A stretch of 64,000 nt of DNA from Bolinopsis microptera (GCF_026151205.1 NC_087073.1:7213001-7277000); one strand, 5' to 3'; shown: positions 24,246 through 38,447, numbered from the stretch's first letter. Notes: generated by a model not told the origin, from the sequence alone. Program-made: numbers and translations.

Positions 24246-26122
24246 TCATGGCTGGTCTCCCCTACTCCGCACCCCATGAGTTGGTTCCCTGAGTAGCAAG
24301 CGGTTTGCGACTAGTTCTGGGTGCTGGTGGATATGGCCTACTATTTTTAAAAAAGTTGCATCCTGCGCTCTTGGATCTTCATGGTTGCTCTCGGTAGGTT
24401 GCCATAGACTTCTTTGCTGGTTTTGCGCTGCTTCCAATCCACTTTTAGTGCCATCCTTAGCATTCTAGTGTAGCAGCCATCAATGCGTTTCTTCAATTGC
24501 TCTGTCAACGTCCACGTTTCAGAACCATAAAGAAGTATTGACTCCACAGTAGCAACAAATAGACGGATCTTTAGTCCTCTTCTAAGGTCAGACTTCCACA
24601 TCTTCTTTAGCTTGTGGCAGGCTGCCCAAGCCTTAGCTTTTCTGACCCGCAGGTCCCTCTCTGTTGTTGCTATCCATGCTCCAAGGTAAACAAAGTCTGT
24701 CACCTTTTCCAGCTGGTTTCCAGAACAGCTATTAAGACTACTCGCCTCCTCTGTCATGTTCAGAGTCATGAACTTAGTTTTAGTGCCGTTCATGGCTAGC
24801 CCAACAATCAGTGCTGCTTTCTCAAGCCTGTCCAGGAGTAGTTTTGCCCCTTTAATGGTATCAGTGATAAGGGTAACATCATCTGCAAACTCGACGTCTG
24901 CGATCTTCTCGGCACCAATCCTTCTACTCCGTGCAGGCCTGAGAGTGAACCCAGAGTCCGAGTCATCATCGTCTATAGCCACTGTCATGATATAGTCAAT
25001 CACGATAATGAACAAGTACGGGGCAAGAGTGTCTCCTTGCAGTACTCCAGCCAGGATATCAAAAATATCTGTTATACCATCGGCTGTAACTACTTTAGCC
25101 TTTGTGCTCGTATAGATACCCTCAATGAGCCGCACTATGGCTTCTGGTATGCCATATGCTTTCAATATCTTCATGAGCAAACCACTATGCACACTATCGA
25201 ACGCCTTTTTGAAATCAATGAAAACCATGGTGGCCTTAAGGTTTTTGGCTCTACTACCCTCCATAATTCTTCGTAGAGCAAGAATGTGCGATGGTGTAGA
25301 GCGCCCAGGTCTAAAGCCATTCTGGTTGTCCCTTAAAACTTCCTCAAGACTTGGCTTCATCCTGTTTAGCAACATGTTGTTCAGAGTTTTACTGACTATC
25401 GATGTCAGAGATATTCCTCTGTAGTTGTCGGTCTTAGTGAGGTCCCCTTTCTTTGGCACAGGAACAATATTACTGAGCTTCTATTGATCGGGCAAGAGAC
25501 CATCACATAGTGCATCGTTGCAGAACTTCAGGATGACGTCATCGATGTCCACCCTCTTCATCACTTCAGGTGAGATACCATCATCACCATAAGCTTTGCC
25601 TTCTACTATCTGCTTTTTGACAAGACGTAGTTCCTCAATGGTGAACGGGCCATCCTCTATATTCAGTGGAGGGTGTATATTCCTGATCGGAATACTATTG
25701 TCAGGGACTGTGGGTGGCTGTCCTAGTAACCCAGAGAAGTGCTTCCTCCAGTTCTCGAGACGTTCTGTTGAGCTGCCCCTTTCCACGAGTCCACAGCTGG
25801 GATTTGTCCTCCCTGAAATATCGTTGACAAGCTTCCAGCTTTCCTTGTTCTTACAACGATCAGCAGTATCCTCAACTTTCCTGATCTTTCCTTTCAGGAT
25901 CTCCTCCTCTACCTCTTTGTAGCAGGCCTTTAAAAAATCCTTTTTAGTGGCGACTTCCTCTCTCTTCTCCTCACAAGGCTCCTGATGGTATTGGTCCTTG
26001 GCCAAGAACAGTCCCCTCCTTGCACTGTCCACTCTTGGGTCACTTGAGGGGTCATTCTGCTTTTGTCGAGTCTTCTTTGGCAGAAGGCTCTTGTTTGCCG
26101 CCTCAATAGCAACCATAAGCAT
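24246..26122 (-). mobile_element. RTE-like LINE, reverse transcriptase part, decayed
   Basis: The minus strand carries RT motifs in order: PKKGDLTKTDNYRGISL, GFRPGRSTPSHIL, MVFIDFKKAFDSV, AGVLQGDTLAPYLFI and the catalytic EFADDVTLI, then the thumb with VTDFVYLGAWI and the LYGSETWTL segment. The frame from 26122 to 24347 is open except for a single TAG at 25478-25480. A frameshift near 24350 separates the last 35 residues (24246-24437 frame). It belongs to the same element as the endonuclease at 26240-27172, with stops between. Nonautonomous now. Confidence 0.88.
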
Positions 26123-26239
26123 CCCGTAGCTTTCAGTGGCCCCATCATCCTCCTCTACCAGGCCAGAGGATCTATTCCGAACTTCAATTGCATACTTTTT
26201 TAAAGCTCACCATCCGACTTCAGGGCACTATAATCATAG

Positions 26240-27172
26240 TTAACTTTTTCGGAGGCCTGTGTCCTTTCCTATAAAGCTAACTTTGATCTTACACACTACA
26301 ACTCTGTGATCAGATCCCAACGACTGAAAAGTGTTGTAAACTTCAGTGTTCTTTAATGAGTTTTTCCACTTCCGCCGTATGAGGATATAGTCAATCTGAC
26401 CTTTGTTAAGTGTCCCATCGGATAAGAAGGTCCACCTATTGTTGACCTTCTTTCTGAAGCGGATATTGGTAATTTCCATATCACACTCCAGGGCAGTGTC
26501 TCTCAGTAGCTCTCCATTCCGATTGGTACGAGTATGAAAGTACCAACGGGAATCTTCTTCACTCTCCTTTCCAAGCCGGGCGTTCATATCTCCCTCTGTG
26601 ATCAGCAGGTGGTGCGCTGGCACATCGTTCATAGCCTGTCTAAGGGTGTTATGGAAATCCTCCGCTTCTTCAACTAATGCTGCCTCGGTAGGACTATAAG
26701 CAGTTATAGTTGTGAGTCTGGGATTCCCGTTGAAAGAGATAGTCAGCACCCTTGAGCCATAGGGTTTAATGAGGCTGATTGCGCTGTATGCTCTTCTAGT
26801 CAGCAGAAATCCCACTCCACCAGTGGCTGCTCCTGCTCCATTCCTCCATGCTGAAACATTTACCAAGCTAACCCCCTCCTTGAACTTTTCGATCTTGATC
26901 GGCTCCTGGTGGACAATCCTATGTTCTTGGATCCCAAGGATCTCCATGCCACTCTCCAGAAACTGACTCACGAGTTCAAGGCGCTTGTAACCTTCTCTAG
27001 CAGTTCGGACATTAAATGTCCCTACTAGAGCTACCTCACTACAAGAAACCAATGCATCCCCATCCTTTTTTTGGTGTTTTATGTTATTTTTTGTGCCGGG
27101 TGAAGGAGCCGGCATATCATCTGTCACCCCTCTCCTAGGGAGTTTTAGGGTGAGAGTCGAGAGAGTCATCAT
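26240..27172 (-). mobile_element. RTE-like LINE, endonuclease part
   Basis: A 310-residue open frame matches the exonuclease-endonuclease-phosphatase fold: LVGTFNVRTA, LGIQEHRI with the catalytic Glu, GGVGFLLTRRAYSA, ITEGDMNARLG, DYILIRRKW and LGSDHRVVVC with the terminal Asp-His. This is the N-terminal half of the RTE-type protein whose RT follows at 24246-26122. It starts at an ATG preceded on the minus strand by a GC-richer region (27180-27800) that looks like the element's 5' untranslated part. Confidence 0.88.
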
Positions 27173-28924
27173 TCCCGATTCCGGTCCCCTCCGACATCTA
27201 AATCAGTGGTAGGGACTTTAACCCTAGTGTTATTATAAGACATCATCAAACTTTTCAATGGCTTGTGTCTCATGCGCAGTCCCCTGCACATCAGGCAAAG
27301 TGAGACACCTACTTAACGCCGGGCGCCACTTAAGCGTTAAATGACTTATCCATCTTGGCCACGTGAGTAACAACTTCCGCTAGTACACGTTTTGTTGCTA
27401 CTAATCAGTGAGAGTGGGTTTTGTGATGATGTCCTGTCGTTGTATTATTTCTTCTTTCTTCACCAATTCCAATAAATGACTATACGCTTTTGTCCCAAAG
27501 CTTAGGGAGATTAGAGTGTGAGCCAAGGCTCCACTTTTACGGGAGCTAACCTTCCCCTGACTACCTCGTTACCCCAGGCATGGGGGGCCGATCCTGTTAC
27601 CAGAGCGTGGTCCAGTTTACCTGGGTCATAGAAACAAGGTCAGAGGCAAACGGCCAATACCTCTTTAGCTACTGTTCACTCCACAGCCGGGGGAGTCACT
27701 GATTCTCTGCACCTCTCTTTTCCTGAGGTTTAGAGTTAGGAGACAATTATGTGATCCAATAATTGAGATCCGCGGGGGTCAGTGAGCCTCCCGTCGCCCA
27801 TCAAATGTAGTGATAGAGATCTGATATCGATCGTTAATACTAAAAATACTCAAGCACAATTGTAATTAAAGTTTTACAGAACTCTAAATGCTTAATGAAC
27901 AAACTTGCAGGTACCACCCGTATTTTTTAAAATCAAGACACTTATTTTACTTCGGTGTATTCCAACAGCCACATTGTTACACAAGTGCAACCAGCCAATT
28001 ACAGGAAGCCGAAGGATTTATTTTTATCTACACTCAGAATCGAGTTTAGTCATTTTCCAATACGAGATTGGGGACAGGTTCTATAAAAAACAAAAAGGTG
28101 AGGTCTATTGAGACTAATTATAGAAAGAGCCAAATCGAGGAGCAGTGAACAGACGAAAATTTGCAAATTGGAACTCCTTTAAATCATCTGTATAACAAAT
28201 TGACAATAGTATGTTATATAATAACAACGGTCCAGTATTACTTTCACCAGTAAACAGATTGGTCGTTTAATTAGACCATTCATTAAACCTACCTATTGAA
28301 CCTATTGAGTCCTTTATAAATTAAAAATAGGAGTCGATGATTCCAATTGTCATATTATATAATATAATTGAAGCACGCCTAGAACAATACAACGTGGTTA
28401 GTCACATTATTTACATTATTCTCCAGTAGTATAATTATATCGGTAAGTCCTACTATACAGTGTCTCTTCACAAAGGGAAATACGTTTAACCCGGCTTAAA
28501 ATAATGATATGTTTTATCGCAATAAAGTAATAGCAGTCCAGTATTATTGTTATCAGCAAACAGCTTGATTAATAGTTTAACTAGACCGTCATATAACCCT
28601 AGTCATTAGACTATGGCTAATGACTATAGTCATTGGTCCTTTATAAAGTAAAGATAGGAGTACCTGTCATAAAGTTGCAACTCACAGCAAGGATAGAATG
28701 GAGTTATAAAATCAATAGTTTTTGTTGTTGCAGTAAATATAGTCCAGTAACATTTAGTGGCACTAAACTGGATATTCACCCTTCTCTAGGAGAAAAAATA
28801 CGTGAGACACCAGATTATTTATAATTTATTTCAAAAAGTTGTGTAATATTATAACTATAAGGTTGTGATAAGGTCTGATAACTTCCGTTACTTACTTTGT
28901 TACTTTGTAGGGCTTCATAGAAAC
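27173..28924. other. LINE 5' flank and AT-rich spacer
   Basis: 27173-27800 is GC-richer than its surroundings and probably belongs to the minus-strand RTE element. Beyond that is AT-rich spacer. A stretch at 28110-28150 (AGAGCCAAATCGAGGAGCAG) recurs at 35195, marking a dispersed repeat. No gene seen. Confidence 0.45.
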
Positions 28925-29160
28925 CTCTATCGAGCCATCGAAAAATTCGACCCCCCCCCCCCCGGACAGTGTAGAAACTGTTTTATCACCACTCCAATCC
29001 AGCAAGGAGTTTCCATTCCGACGGCTGTATCCTGGAGCTGGAGGCTCGTCCGGAAATGACTTCACAAAGTTCGTTAAAGCTGCTTTGAATTGCATAGGAT
29101 CCTCGATGGTGTGCATATGTGTTGGGATTACATTCCATAATCGTGAGAAAACACTATAAC
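28925..29160 (-). mobile_element. LINE C-terminal fragment
   Basis: The minus strand reads FSRLWNVIPTHMHTIEDPMQ, then FKAALTNFVKSFPDEPPAPG and NSLLDW. This is the characteristic tail of LINE RT proteins (a WN-x-IP motif, then FK-x-L). A homopolymer of G ends the match at about 28960. Nothing else of the element remains. Confidence 0.7.
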
Positions 29161-29245
29161 TTTATACAAAATAAGTTTGTAGATAAATTCAGCTGTTCAT
29201 ATTTGTATACATCATACTCAACTGCAACATTGATAAGATTATAAA

Positions 29246-32200
29246 CTATATATCCTGCATTTCGACGTTTTCCTGGGGTGTAGCCACTTGCGCAACACTT
29301 AGTTGAGACCGTAGGGTTGAAACAGTGTTTGTTATTATAGTGCTACCCCGTGATAAGAATACCCTTACTTTTCCCATGAAAATGTCGTTGTAAAGAAGTG
29401 GGTTGATCACAGAGTTGATAGGCAGAATAACCATGGAGAAGATTGAATACCATGATGTAGCATCAAGGATCTCCAGATAATGAACCATACAGATACCAAT
29501 AAATGGCACCCAGCAGAGAAAGTCAGTTGTGATTATTATGGAAATCCTTTGGTTCATTCGTCTGTTTCTTTGACGAGCTTGCACGTCGCCTCTTCTGGAA
29601 GTCACATTATTGGAAGATCTGGTAGACAGTATGCTGATAATGATGTAGCACACTGATATCACCACAAAACAGATGAAGTCCAATATAAGAATACTCCATA
29701 CGAAGGCCTGTTGTGGATCTGTCTTTCGTATAAAGTATTTGAATAGGCACACCCCGTCGTTCCCGTAGAATCCTACTTTCGTTCGAGTTTTTGTGAAGTC
29801 CACTGCTATATTAGGATCGTGGGAGAACATATCGGACACCATACTATCGATTGTATCCCAACCTAGAATCCGATCATCCATGCGTCCGAAGTATTCTTTA
29901 AACACTCTTGAGTGGGTCTCTTTATTAACCAAGCCAACGAAAAGTTGCGGTTCAACGTCATATCGTATTCCATTGACGAAGAAATCGTCAAAATACTTCA
30001 TAATAGGAATGGATGCCACTGTAGCTGATAAGAAAAGTATGATAAAATTCACTGCAATAACTTTGACAGAATTCTTTATTGAAACCCCTCCTGGAATCCT
30101 CATTGAGTTCCAGATGCCATGAACCCTCGTCAAACTCAACACAGTCATTGCCAACAGGGAAAGATGGGATCCGATGGTACTAGTGACACCAAGAATGGAG
30201 CATTCACTGCTTGAAAGCCAAATAGTCTGCTTCTTGCAATATCCCTTACCATAGACTATTCCATCAAACGAAGACACTGCTAAGAGATACGATCCAACTA
30301 AAAGATCACCTATACTTATCATGATAACTAATGATTTATTTGTCAGTGCTACAGTGGTTCTACACTTCTTCAATGATAAGATACTGACAGTGATTATAAC
30401 GAAGTTTGCGAGAACTGCTGAAAGACCGATCGTCCAAGAGAGGCCCTTTAGTACAACTCCGACAAGTATTTCTTTTGAACAGTCATCATTGCATTCGTCT
30501 GATGAATCCAAGCAATCTAACTTGCCGTCACATTTGCTTGTTTTGGGTATGTAATGTTTGGAAGTGTTACATTGGAAGTGATTAGTGCAGCGTTCTTCAT
30601 CTGATCCATCTCCACAATCATCAACTAGATCACACACCTGGGAATAAGAGACGCATCTTATTCCATTGTCACAAACAAAGATATTGTTTGTGTACACGCT
30701 GCTGTTTTTCCCTTTCGATTGAACAGCAAATGTGAGGTACTCGTTGTTGACTATGGTTCCTGCTCTGTCTGGATACTGGCCGGGACAAGAATTGTATTTG
30801 GGGACTTCTTTCAGTGGGCAGGAAGAGTTGATGCATTTGCCGATGCAACTAGTGTATAAATACATTTCGCCGAACATGTGATCGCAATTGGTTTTGATAT
30901 TTGGTAAAGTTATTGTTGATTTTTCTAACCCAAAAATATCTCCATTTGGAAAGATGAATTGCTCAGAACTGCAATAATGAGATATTTTCTCAATTTTCTG
31001 TAAGCCGTTTAAGCAGTAAGACAATCGCTTAGCAAGTCCTTGGTTATGGGTAATAACCTTTTTCGCGACAGCAATTGAACCCCTTGACTCTCGGCAGATT
31101 CTATTTTCATTTCCGCATGTTTCAATTCCGTCACAGAGTTTACTGAATTCAACAAATCCTGGTTTTCCAGTACTGCACAGAAACACGTTTTTACAAGTGC
31201 TATTGTCAATCACATATCTTCTGGTTTGACCGATTCCACAAACGGGCCAAATTTCTTTCTCATCTTCACCGTCCATACAATCATCTTCTCCATCACCTAG
31301 CCATGCAAGAGGAAGTGGTAAACTAAAAGTACCGTTTCCACCTCGTCTCAAACAAAATTTTGAGGTTTTCACTCGACAGATAAGAATGTTTTCATCACTT
31401 CCATCGTCACAGTCTATCACTCCGTTACAAAGTTTGTGTTTGTGTACCCTACAGGATGGAGAAACTTGTTCACACACACTATCGATGTAATCATCACAGA
31501 ATGTTTGTTCTCCACAAACCAAGTATTTTGATACAGTTGATAAGTAACCATGAATTTCACAGGTCACACCAACCCTTAGCTGTTCTGTGCAGTTAAATTG
31601 ATCGGCGTAGTTGTTGCATAAAGTTGTTGGAGTGCAACTTGTAAAGTTAAAAACAGGAATTCTATTGTATAACGGGTCGTCCGAAAAAGTATTTCCAGCA
31701 ATATGTTTATCGCACAGATTCTTTTCTGACGATGTACTAGGATCGCATATCATCACATCACTACAATTATAATAAGGGACGAATAACGGAGATACCGGGT
31801 CCCAATCTCTAAATTTACAACATTCATATTCATGGCCCCATGTGCAAATATACTCAGGTTTTATGTAAGTGATATTTCCAGTACCACCCTTATTACAGTA
31901 TTGTCCATAAATGAGACCGTTGCAATGGGCCTCGTCTTCACAATCTCCTCTGTCACATCTATCATTGCAGATATAGTCACGAAAGGTGACCTCCCCACTT
32001 GGCAAGACAACAGTTTCATTCCTAATCCTTGGACTGACTTCAACCATATCAGCTTTTACCTCACTCGAAGAGTCGACATAGACTCGTAACTGACATAAAG
32101 CCTTCTTGAATGATTTGAATATTTTTGGTTGAAAACCGCAAGCTTGATATGACTGGTCGTCATGGTTACATTTCTGATCGAAAGTCCGATGTATTGATGT

Positions 32201-33645
32201 ACCAGAGCCGTACATATCCATATAAGGATTGTACCATCCATTTGAATTGTGACACCTGATGAATAATCCCGTTAATATTTCTCCTTCATACAAAGTGCAA
32301 ATATTTTTTAGGAAGCCTCCGTAGCTTTCGATACCACAGTTCACTGAAAAAGTATGAAGATAATTACTTTATTTTATATGGAAATTTATCAATAATTTTG
32401 TATACGATTTTACGTCACAGGTCGATTGGTCGAAAGCATGAAAAATGAAAACGAATATTGTATAATATACAAAAACTGAATGATAAAGAAGTTGGCCATT
32501 AAATTTGGACCGTTCTGTGTGCATTTGTAAATGCTAATTTTGATTTTTATGATAAGTATTTAAAGTTAAAGTGCGCAAATCTGTACTTTAAATCTATATA
32601 CTATCTTTACGATTACTTTAAAACCAAAACTGACTCGAATACTAAAGCATAAACAGCTGAAATATCGTTTTACAAGCCTGTCACGTGCGCGCGTCAGAAA
32701 AAATGGTTATTTGCTCATAACTCGTCAAGAAATGATTTCATGCAAAGTATTAGGTCTTATTCGAAATCAGCATAAAAATTAAATTGGTATAGCTTATTTT
32801 CACAATCCCACAGCTTATTCATATACCAATAACGTATCGGTATACGCATATCCACAGAACGGTCCAAATCTAATCGCCACATATAAAGAATTTGCTCACG
32901 AATGAATTTTAGTTTTGCATTGTTTAAATATCAAATCACTTCATTTCAAGAATTCAAAGTTTGTCGATATTAAATATGATATTTTACAGCACGGCTCCAG
33001 TGTGTCTATACACGTGGTGTCCGAGTGACGTAGTCACGAGGTACTGTCACGTGGTATGACCCGTGATAGTTCTTAGCCATTTAGAGGGCTGATACACCCT
33101 GGTGTATCAGTGTTTTTTTAAACTTCCTTCCACTTTTTTACTTCCTTCCACGCTGCAACCTGGAGCTCGCCTGTCATTGATACTTATGAAAATACAGTAC
33201 GTTTATAACGGAGGTCACATGAACAACACCAAGCATCCATTGATATGTTAAGAAATCGCCACGTGATACCCAGATGTCCTGCACGCTACCTGTCAGATGG
33301 AAGGCCTCTCATTGGACAATGAACACTTTTGAAGGTGTGAAAAATCAGTTTTTCGGTATTTTTGACCTCCTAATTAACTCCAAATTTCAAATTTTTGGTC
33401 GCAAACGGTAAGTATCACCGTGATCTTGAGCCGTGCTGTAAGTAAATTATAAAACTGCTGACAAAACTCGTGCCTTCGGCACTCGTTAGGTCAGCAGTTC
33501 TATAAGTATAACTAACCATATAGATTTAAAATAATTTTTAATGTAGGAAATAAAATTCTTTTTATTATTCACAATACATACATGAGCACAGGGAGTTTCT
33601 GATCAGTACCACTCCCACCACCATCAGGATAGATACCACTTTCAT
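29246..33645 (-). CDS. LDLa-ectodomain GPCR, relaxin-receptor-like (first of two)
   Basis: Two exons: 33645-33582 (signal peptide, MKVVSILMVVGVVLI, donor GTATGT) and 32343-29246 (acceptor TTTTTCAG), joining in phase to 1053 residues. The ectodomain of about 640 residues is Cys-rich with several LDLa modules (for example CDDGSDE, DDCMDGEDE, VDDCGDGSDE, CLDSSDEC) and many N-glycosylation sites. The seven-helix core begins near residue 645; helix 2 has GDLLVGSYLLAVSSFDGIVY, the helix 2-3 stretch has the WLSSSECSILG pattern of relaxin and glycoprotein-hormone type receptors, and helix 7 has INPLLY. The DRY position reads TRV. No leucine-rich repeats lie between LDLa modules and helix 1, unlike RXFP1/2 or GRL101. 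The second exon alone has no ATG at its 5' end, which supports the upstream exon. Ligand unknown. Confidence 0.85.
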
Positions 33646-35387
33646 TTTACTTTGTAGCAAGCAGCTTACTGAACTTTAATTATTAACAAGGAACTGAAAC
33701 CGAGGGGTTCCGTTCAGGCCCTTCACACTTTGTCTCTGTCTGGTTCTAATGTACCGTCACAATATTGACTTTAATATAGATACCATAAATATGACATTAA
33801 ATTATTTAAATGCAAAATTTCAGACTATGGCAACTGCTCTCTAATGGTTATTTAAATGTGAATTGAGCAATGAAATATGGAGTAAATGACCGTAAAAAAA
33901 TTAGCGAGTAATTTCATTTGGTGAAGCATTTCTTTTAGTACATCTTTTTCAAAAATGTTCATGAGAATATTAATGAAATGCATGCGAACTGTATACGGAT
34001 ACCTCGTCTCTTATATATATACCTCAACAATAATTAAGAATAAATTTAAATCTTTCGGCCTTTGGCATTCGTGAATCGTGATTAAGCAATGAACCAGTGA
34101 TAAAAGGTGTGTGTACAGAATAATTGAAATTACTGCTATGTGCATATCTTATTGAACATATATTATACCATTTGCATCACATTCACAAGGATGGATGATG
34201 ATTAATCACTCAACAGTCTACACTCGTATCGACTGTCACGACTTTTTCAACCCGTTCTCTACACTCTAGCTGGTCCTGAACAACCATTCGAAACCATAAC
34301 CCTCTAATCTGATCCCAACCCTAACCCTAACTCAATCCTTAACAAAAGCATATGCTGAAACTCTAACCCTAACGAGAAATTATACTAACTGCCTTATACG
34401 GTCATATCACGTGATCGAGACAGTTTTTCGCCAATATCTCGTCGGGGGAGTATTTTAACCCTATTTCATGGGGGTGATTCGGAATCAGCGTCCGAAAATA
34501 CATCGATTGAAGTCGGTTTTCAATTGTTGGGGGCCCTTTTAGAACAATCTTGAAGATCGACTGTTAAGTGATTTAGCACGCTCGCACAAGGATAGGATGA
34601 GCTGCAATAAAATCGGAAATACAAAATATGGAGTCATGGATATTAAATGATTTAGGTATACACTATAATATATGGGGTATTTAAATCTAACGCTCCAAAT
34701 TAATTTTTCGAAGGAAAATGAGTACTATGTCTGCAGAAAAAATTAAAAGAGGGTAATGATTATACTTGTAGTAGTTATAGGTTTATAACCTACCAAGATG
34801 CGCGCCGAGTTGCAGACTCGTCGACGGTCTTTGAAACAAACATTTTACGAGTATCACCCGTTAATGATAATTATATACAAACAGATTGGATTGTTACAAT
34901 ATCGAAGCGCCTAGTAAATACGACAATTAACTCTTTGAATTGGCATAATTTGCATAAATTCTGTCTTTGAAGAGAATTTATGCAAAATATGTATTTAAAA
35001 TTATCTAAAATTATTATCAAGGACACACAGCGTTTGGATAAACTGTGTGAGCATTATGTTGGACATAGCTCACATATTACAAAGATGGGGGGGGGGGGAT
35101 AACAAAACATATTATTACTATCGTCAACTTCGCAACACGCAATAAACACCTTATTGTGCCCGAAGAATTGAGTTGAGTCATTTGACTAATTATAGAGAGA
35201 GCCAAATCGAGGAGCAGTGAACACACGACCGACAACTGAACCCAATTGAACCTAGTTCCCACGTTGTTAACATGCACTCAATCAGCTTAATTGGGTGATC
35301 AATCAGCTTAAATTCCAAAACGACAACTGAACCCAGGTCATATCACAACCACTCTCACCTGACCTTTTTAAAGTTTTTCTCAGTGAT
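33646..35387. other. intergenic with dispersed repeats
   Basis: No gene. 33688-33785 is shared with 59408-59512 (GGTTCCGTTCAGGCCCTTCA in both). 34115-34694 is shared with 40299-40871 (separate entry). 34780-34865 matches 6850-6920. 35195-35240 matches 28120-28150. Confidence 0.6.
34115..34694. repeat. Dispersed repeat with telomere-like motifs, copy 1
   Basis: About 580 bases shared in the same orientation with 40299-40871, with small indels. It includes several CCCTAACCCTAA-type stretches at 34306-34370, ATATCACGTGATCGAGACAG, and GGGGGTGATTCGGAATCAGC. Part of it recurs inverted at 53022-53100. Confidence 0.85.
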
Positions 35388-37023
35388 ATGTCCTGCCTCC
35401 TAGATTTTCCAAATTGCCCCGTACTTTCAAATATTACTGTTAGCCACCTGCTGTGGGCGGATGACCTTATACTCCTTTCACTCGACCAGGAAACCACTCA
35501 AATGCAACTTAATATTCTCGGTAATTTTTGTAAGGAGTGGGGCATTGAAATCAATGAACTCAAAACTCAAGCAGTCATCTTTGGTAAGAAAGCGTTAAAA
35601 CAGGACGTACAAAACATCAAATTTACACTCAACGGATCTAATCTTGAAATTGTCGACAGTTATTGTTACCTTGGATTTGAACTTCATCAATCGGGTCAAG
35701 TGCAGATCGCTCAACAAAACCTTAAAACCAAAGCAATGCGTGCATTTTTTGGCCTGAAAAGGGTTGTCATGCGTTGAAAGTTATCTTTTAAAGCACTCCT
35801 TGCACTGTTCGACTCTCTCATCAAGCCCATTTTATTATACGGTGCTCCAATATGGACACCCACTAGTACGATCAACAAATCTCTCTGCAAAACGATTAAC
35901 TCGACAGAAGCAACCACTACTAACTTACTTAAAAAAATCAGCGCCTCTCTGCAAGAAAGAGTGCATATTTCATTCCTAAAATGGGCATTGGGAGTCCATC
36001 GTAAAGCATCAAATGTAGGTGTATGGGTAGAAACAGGGAGAATTCCTCTGATTTATCATTCAATTCGCTTAACATTAAATTACTTCAAAAGGCTAAATAC
36101 AAAATCAAAGTCGAATTCATTTGTAACTGCAGCCGTAAAAGAACAAAAATCACTAAACTTACCCTGGTATCGATACATAAAACCACTCCTTGAACTAGAT
36201 GAAATTCACAAACTAGATCACGTAACCGCACAAATTATTAAAAGACTCCCTCAAAAATCAGTCAAATTTTGGTCAATGTATCAAACCACTATGCAGCAAA
36301 AAGTATAGAATTCCTAACATCATCGAAGCTCTAACCAATCAATTCAAAAAATGTTGGGAATATCAGAAATCTACTTCTTCTAAACTCTCATTCTATCACT
36401 CAATCAAACACACCTTTAAACGAGAGCCCTACTTACACTTATGCAAAGGCTTCTCTCGTCGTTATAGCACCACAAAACTTAGAATCAGCGCCCATGATCT
36501 CCATATTGAAAAAGGCAGATACTCCAACACACCCCGTGAGCAAAGACTATGTGCTTGGTGTCAATCAAGTATGGGCGTTGAGACCATCGAAGACGAGTCA
36601 CATGTTCTTAACATATGTGACTTGTATTCAAAACAGAGGTCGAAATTAGTCAAAAATCTTTCTCAAATGCCACTCATTGAAATAAGCACTGAAATCACCG
36701 ACTCAAGCAATATCAATGAAACAAATCTCAAAGTCCATCTTATGGAAATTTTGTCTCCTAACTCAACTGTAATTCCTCAAAATCACCAGAGCCTCCATAT
36801 TCACTGCCACCGTTCACTTAATATTCAACCAAACACCCCACAGTATATTCAATTTCAAGAAAGGTGCTCCTATGCTGTCAATTGTGTATGCACTTATTTC
36901 CTTCGCTGCTCCGAAGAGCGAAATAGCTTCACCGAAGATATGCGTCAACGTAATTCTAATGCACGAAACTTAAACAATTTTATTATCAATTTGGTGAGAA
37001 CCTCGCGAATTAGTCATAATTAA
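35388..37023 (+). mobile_element. LINE, 3' half of the RT protein, decayed
   Basis: The + strand reads from the catalytic region (LLWADDLILLSLDQ, with WADD for YADD) through the thumb (SYCYLGFELHQSGQVQIAQQ) and LIKPILLYGAPIW to a C-terminal zinc-knuckle-like segment (LCAWCQ...SHVLNICDLY). Frames change near 35770 and 36310. No 5' part is seen. It differs in sequence from the CR1-like and RTE-like copies. Confidence 0.8.
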
Positions 37024-38075
37024 GATTTAAGGATAACCCTGGCCCTGACTTCAAGGAAAGATGAATGTTTTCATTATTCTCTGTACAATTATGACAGTCC
37101 ATGATAATGGATCTATAATTTAATTTTAATCCTGTGTAATCCTGTAATCCTGTGTAAATCCTGTGTAATCTGTGTAAAAATTGTGTAACTGTAATCTGTG
37201 TAAAAATTCTGTAAAAATTACGTAATATGTGAACGACCCCTAAGGTAGAAGAAGTCAAAGTATCCTCCTCGTTGGTATAGACCACTTCGGGCACTAGCCA
37301 ATAAAATGGTTCAGGTTACTTTGCTAAGATTACTTGGCTCAGATCTCGTGTATTCTAATGCTTTGGGAGGGCCTGCCATGGTTCAGATCTCGAGTCTTGG
37401 GTCGGAGATACGATGTTTGGCCTGAAAATTTGCTGGATTAAAAAAAAATTAATAAAATGGTTCCTGCCGCCAGCCGCAAGCTATAAAATAACAAGAACTG
37501 TTGAGCCACCAAGACCACAAGGGCCCTCTATGACCGTTGCTTCTCTAATCCTGCTTACAGATCACTTTTCAACAGGCTATTCGCTACTACAATATCATTA
37601 GTTGATAAGAGCCCACTCACTTAAAAAGGGTAAGATCCCCAGTTGACTTGGCCATGTTATGAGGCTGGGTGAATGGGGCGAATATGTTGCAGGTCTTTGC
37701 CTGGGGTCAATATTATCAAGCTGTCAAAATATCATTAGTGAAATAGTAGCTCACTACTCAAAAAGACAAGTAAACCTTGTTATTGCAGCTGTCTCAATAC
37801 CATTAGTGAACTAGTAGTCCCAATACCATTAGTGAACTAGTAGCTCACTGCTTACTTGCCCAGTAAAGGACGAATGACGGGTGACCGACAACTGAACCCA
37901 ATTGACACAATAGCTATGTGTAAAACTGATTACGGAGGGGGGAGGTAAAAATGTTCCATAAAATGATTACGTAATATGTGAACGACCCCTGATGTAGAAT
38001 AAGTCAAAGTATCCTCCTTGTTGGTAAGACCACTACGGGCACTAGCCAGTAGCCAATAAAGTGGTTCAGGTTTAA

Positions 38076-38447
38076 GGGGTCGTTCACTTATTACGTAATC
38101 AATATTTTGGCAATTTTTACCCCCCCCCCCTCCGTAATCAACCGTAATCAAGACCCAACCCCCCTCCTATATTACGTAATCAAGATTAGACACCCCCCAT
38201 CACAACGGATTAATGAATGAAATAATCGCAAAGCACTTACTAAACGAAAATTGGTTTAAAAATGAAAATGTTGATTACATAATTAACGAAAATTGTCCAA
38301 TTGGTATTTCGAAAATCGGTAAAAAATTAAAATTTTGATTACGTAATCAACGACCAAACCCCCCCCCCCCCCCCCCCGTAATCAACCGTAAGCATTTGAA
38401 ACCCCCCCCCCCTCGGCTGATTACGTGATATGTGAACGACCCCTTAT
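38076..38447. mobile_element. MITE with TA target duplication
   Basis: Inverted termini begin AGGGGTCGTTCAC on the left and, read as the complement, the same on the right, followed by a near-identical TTACGTAATCA stretch. TA flanks each end. There is no coding capacity. Related ends lie at 23459, 37210-37240 and 37960-37990. The TIR and TA duplication suggest a Tc1/mariner-type origin; this is inference. Confidence 0.7.
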
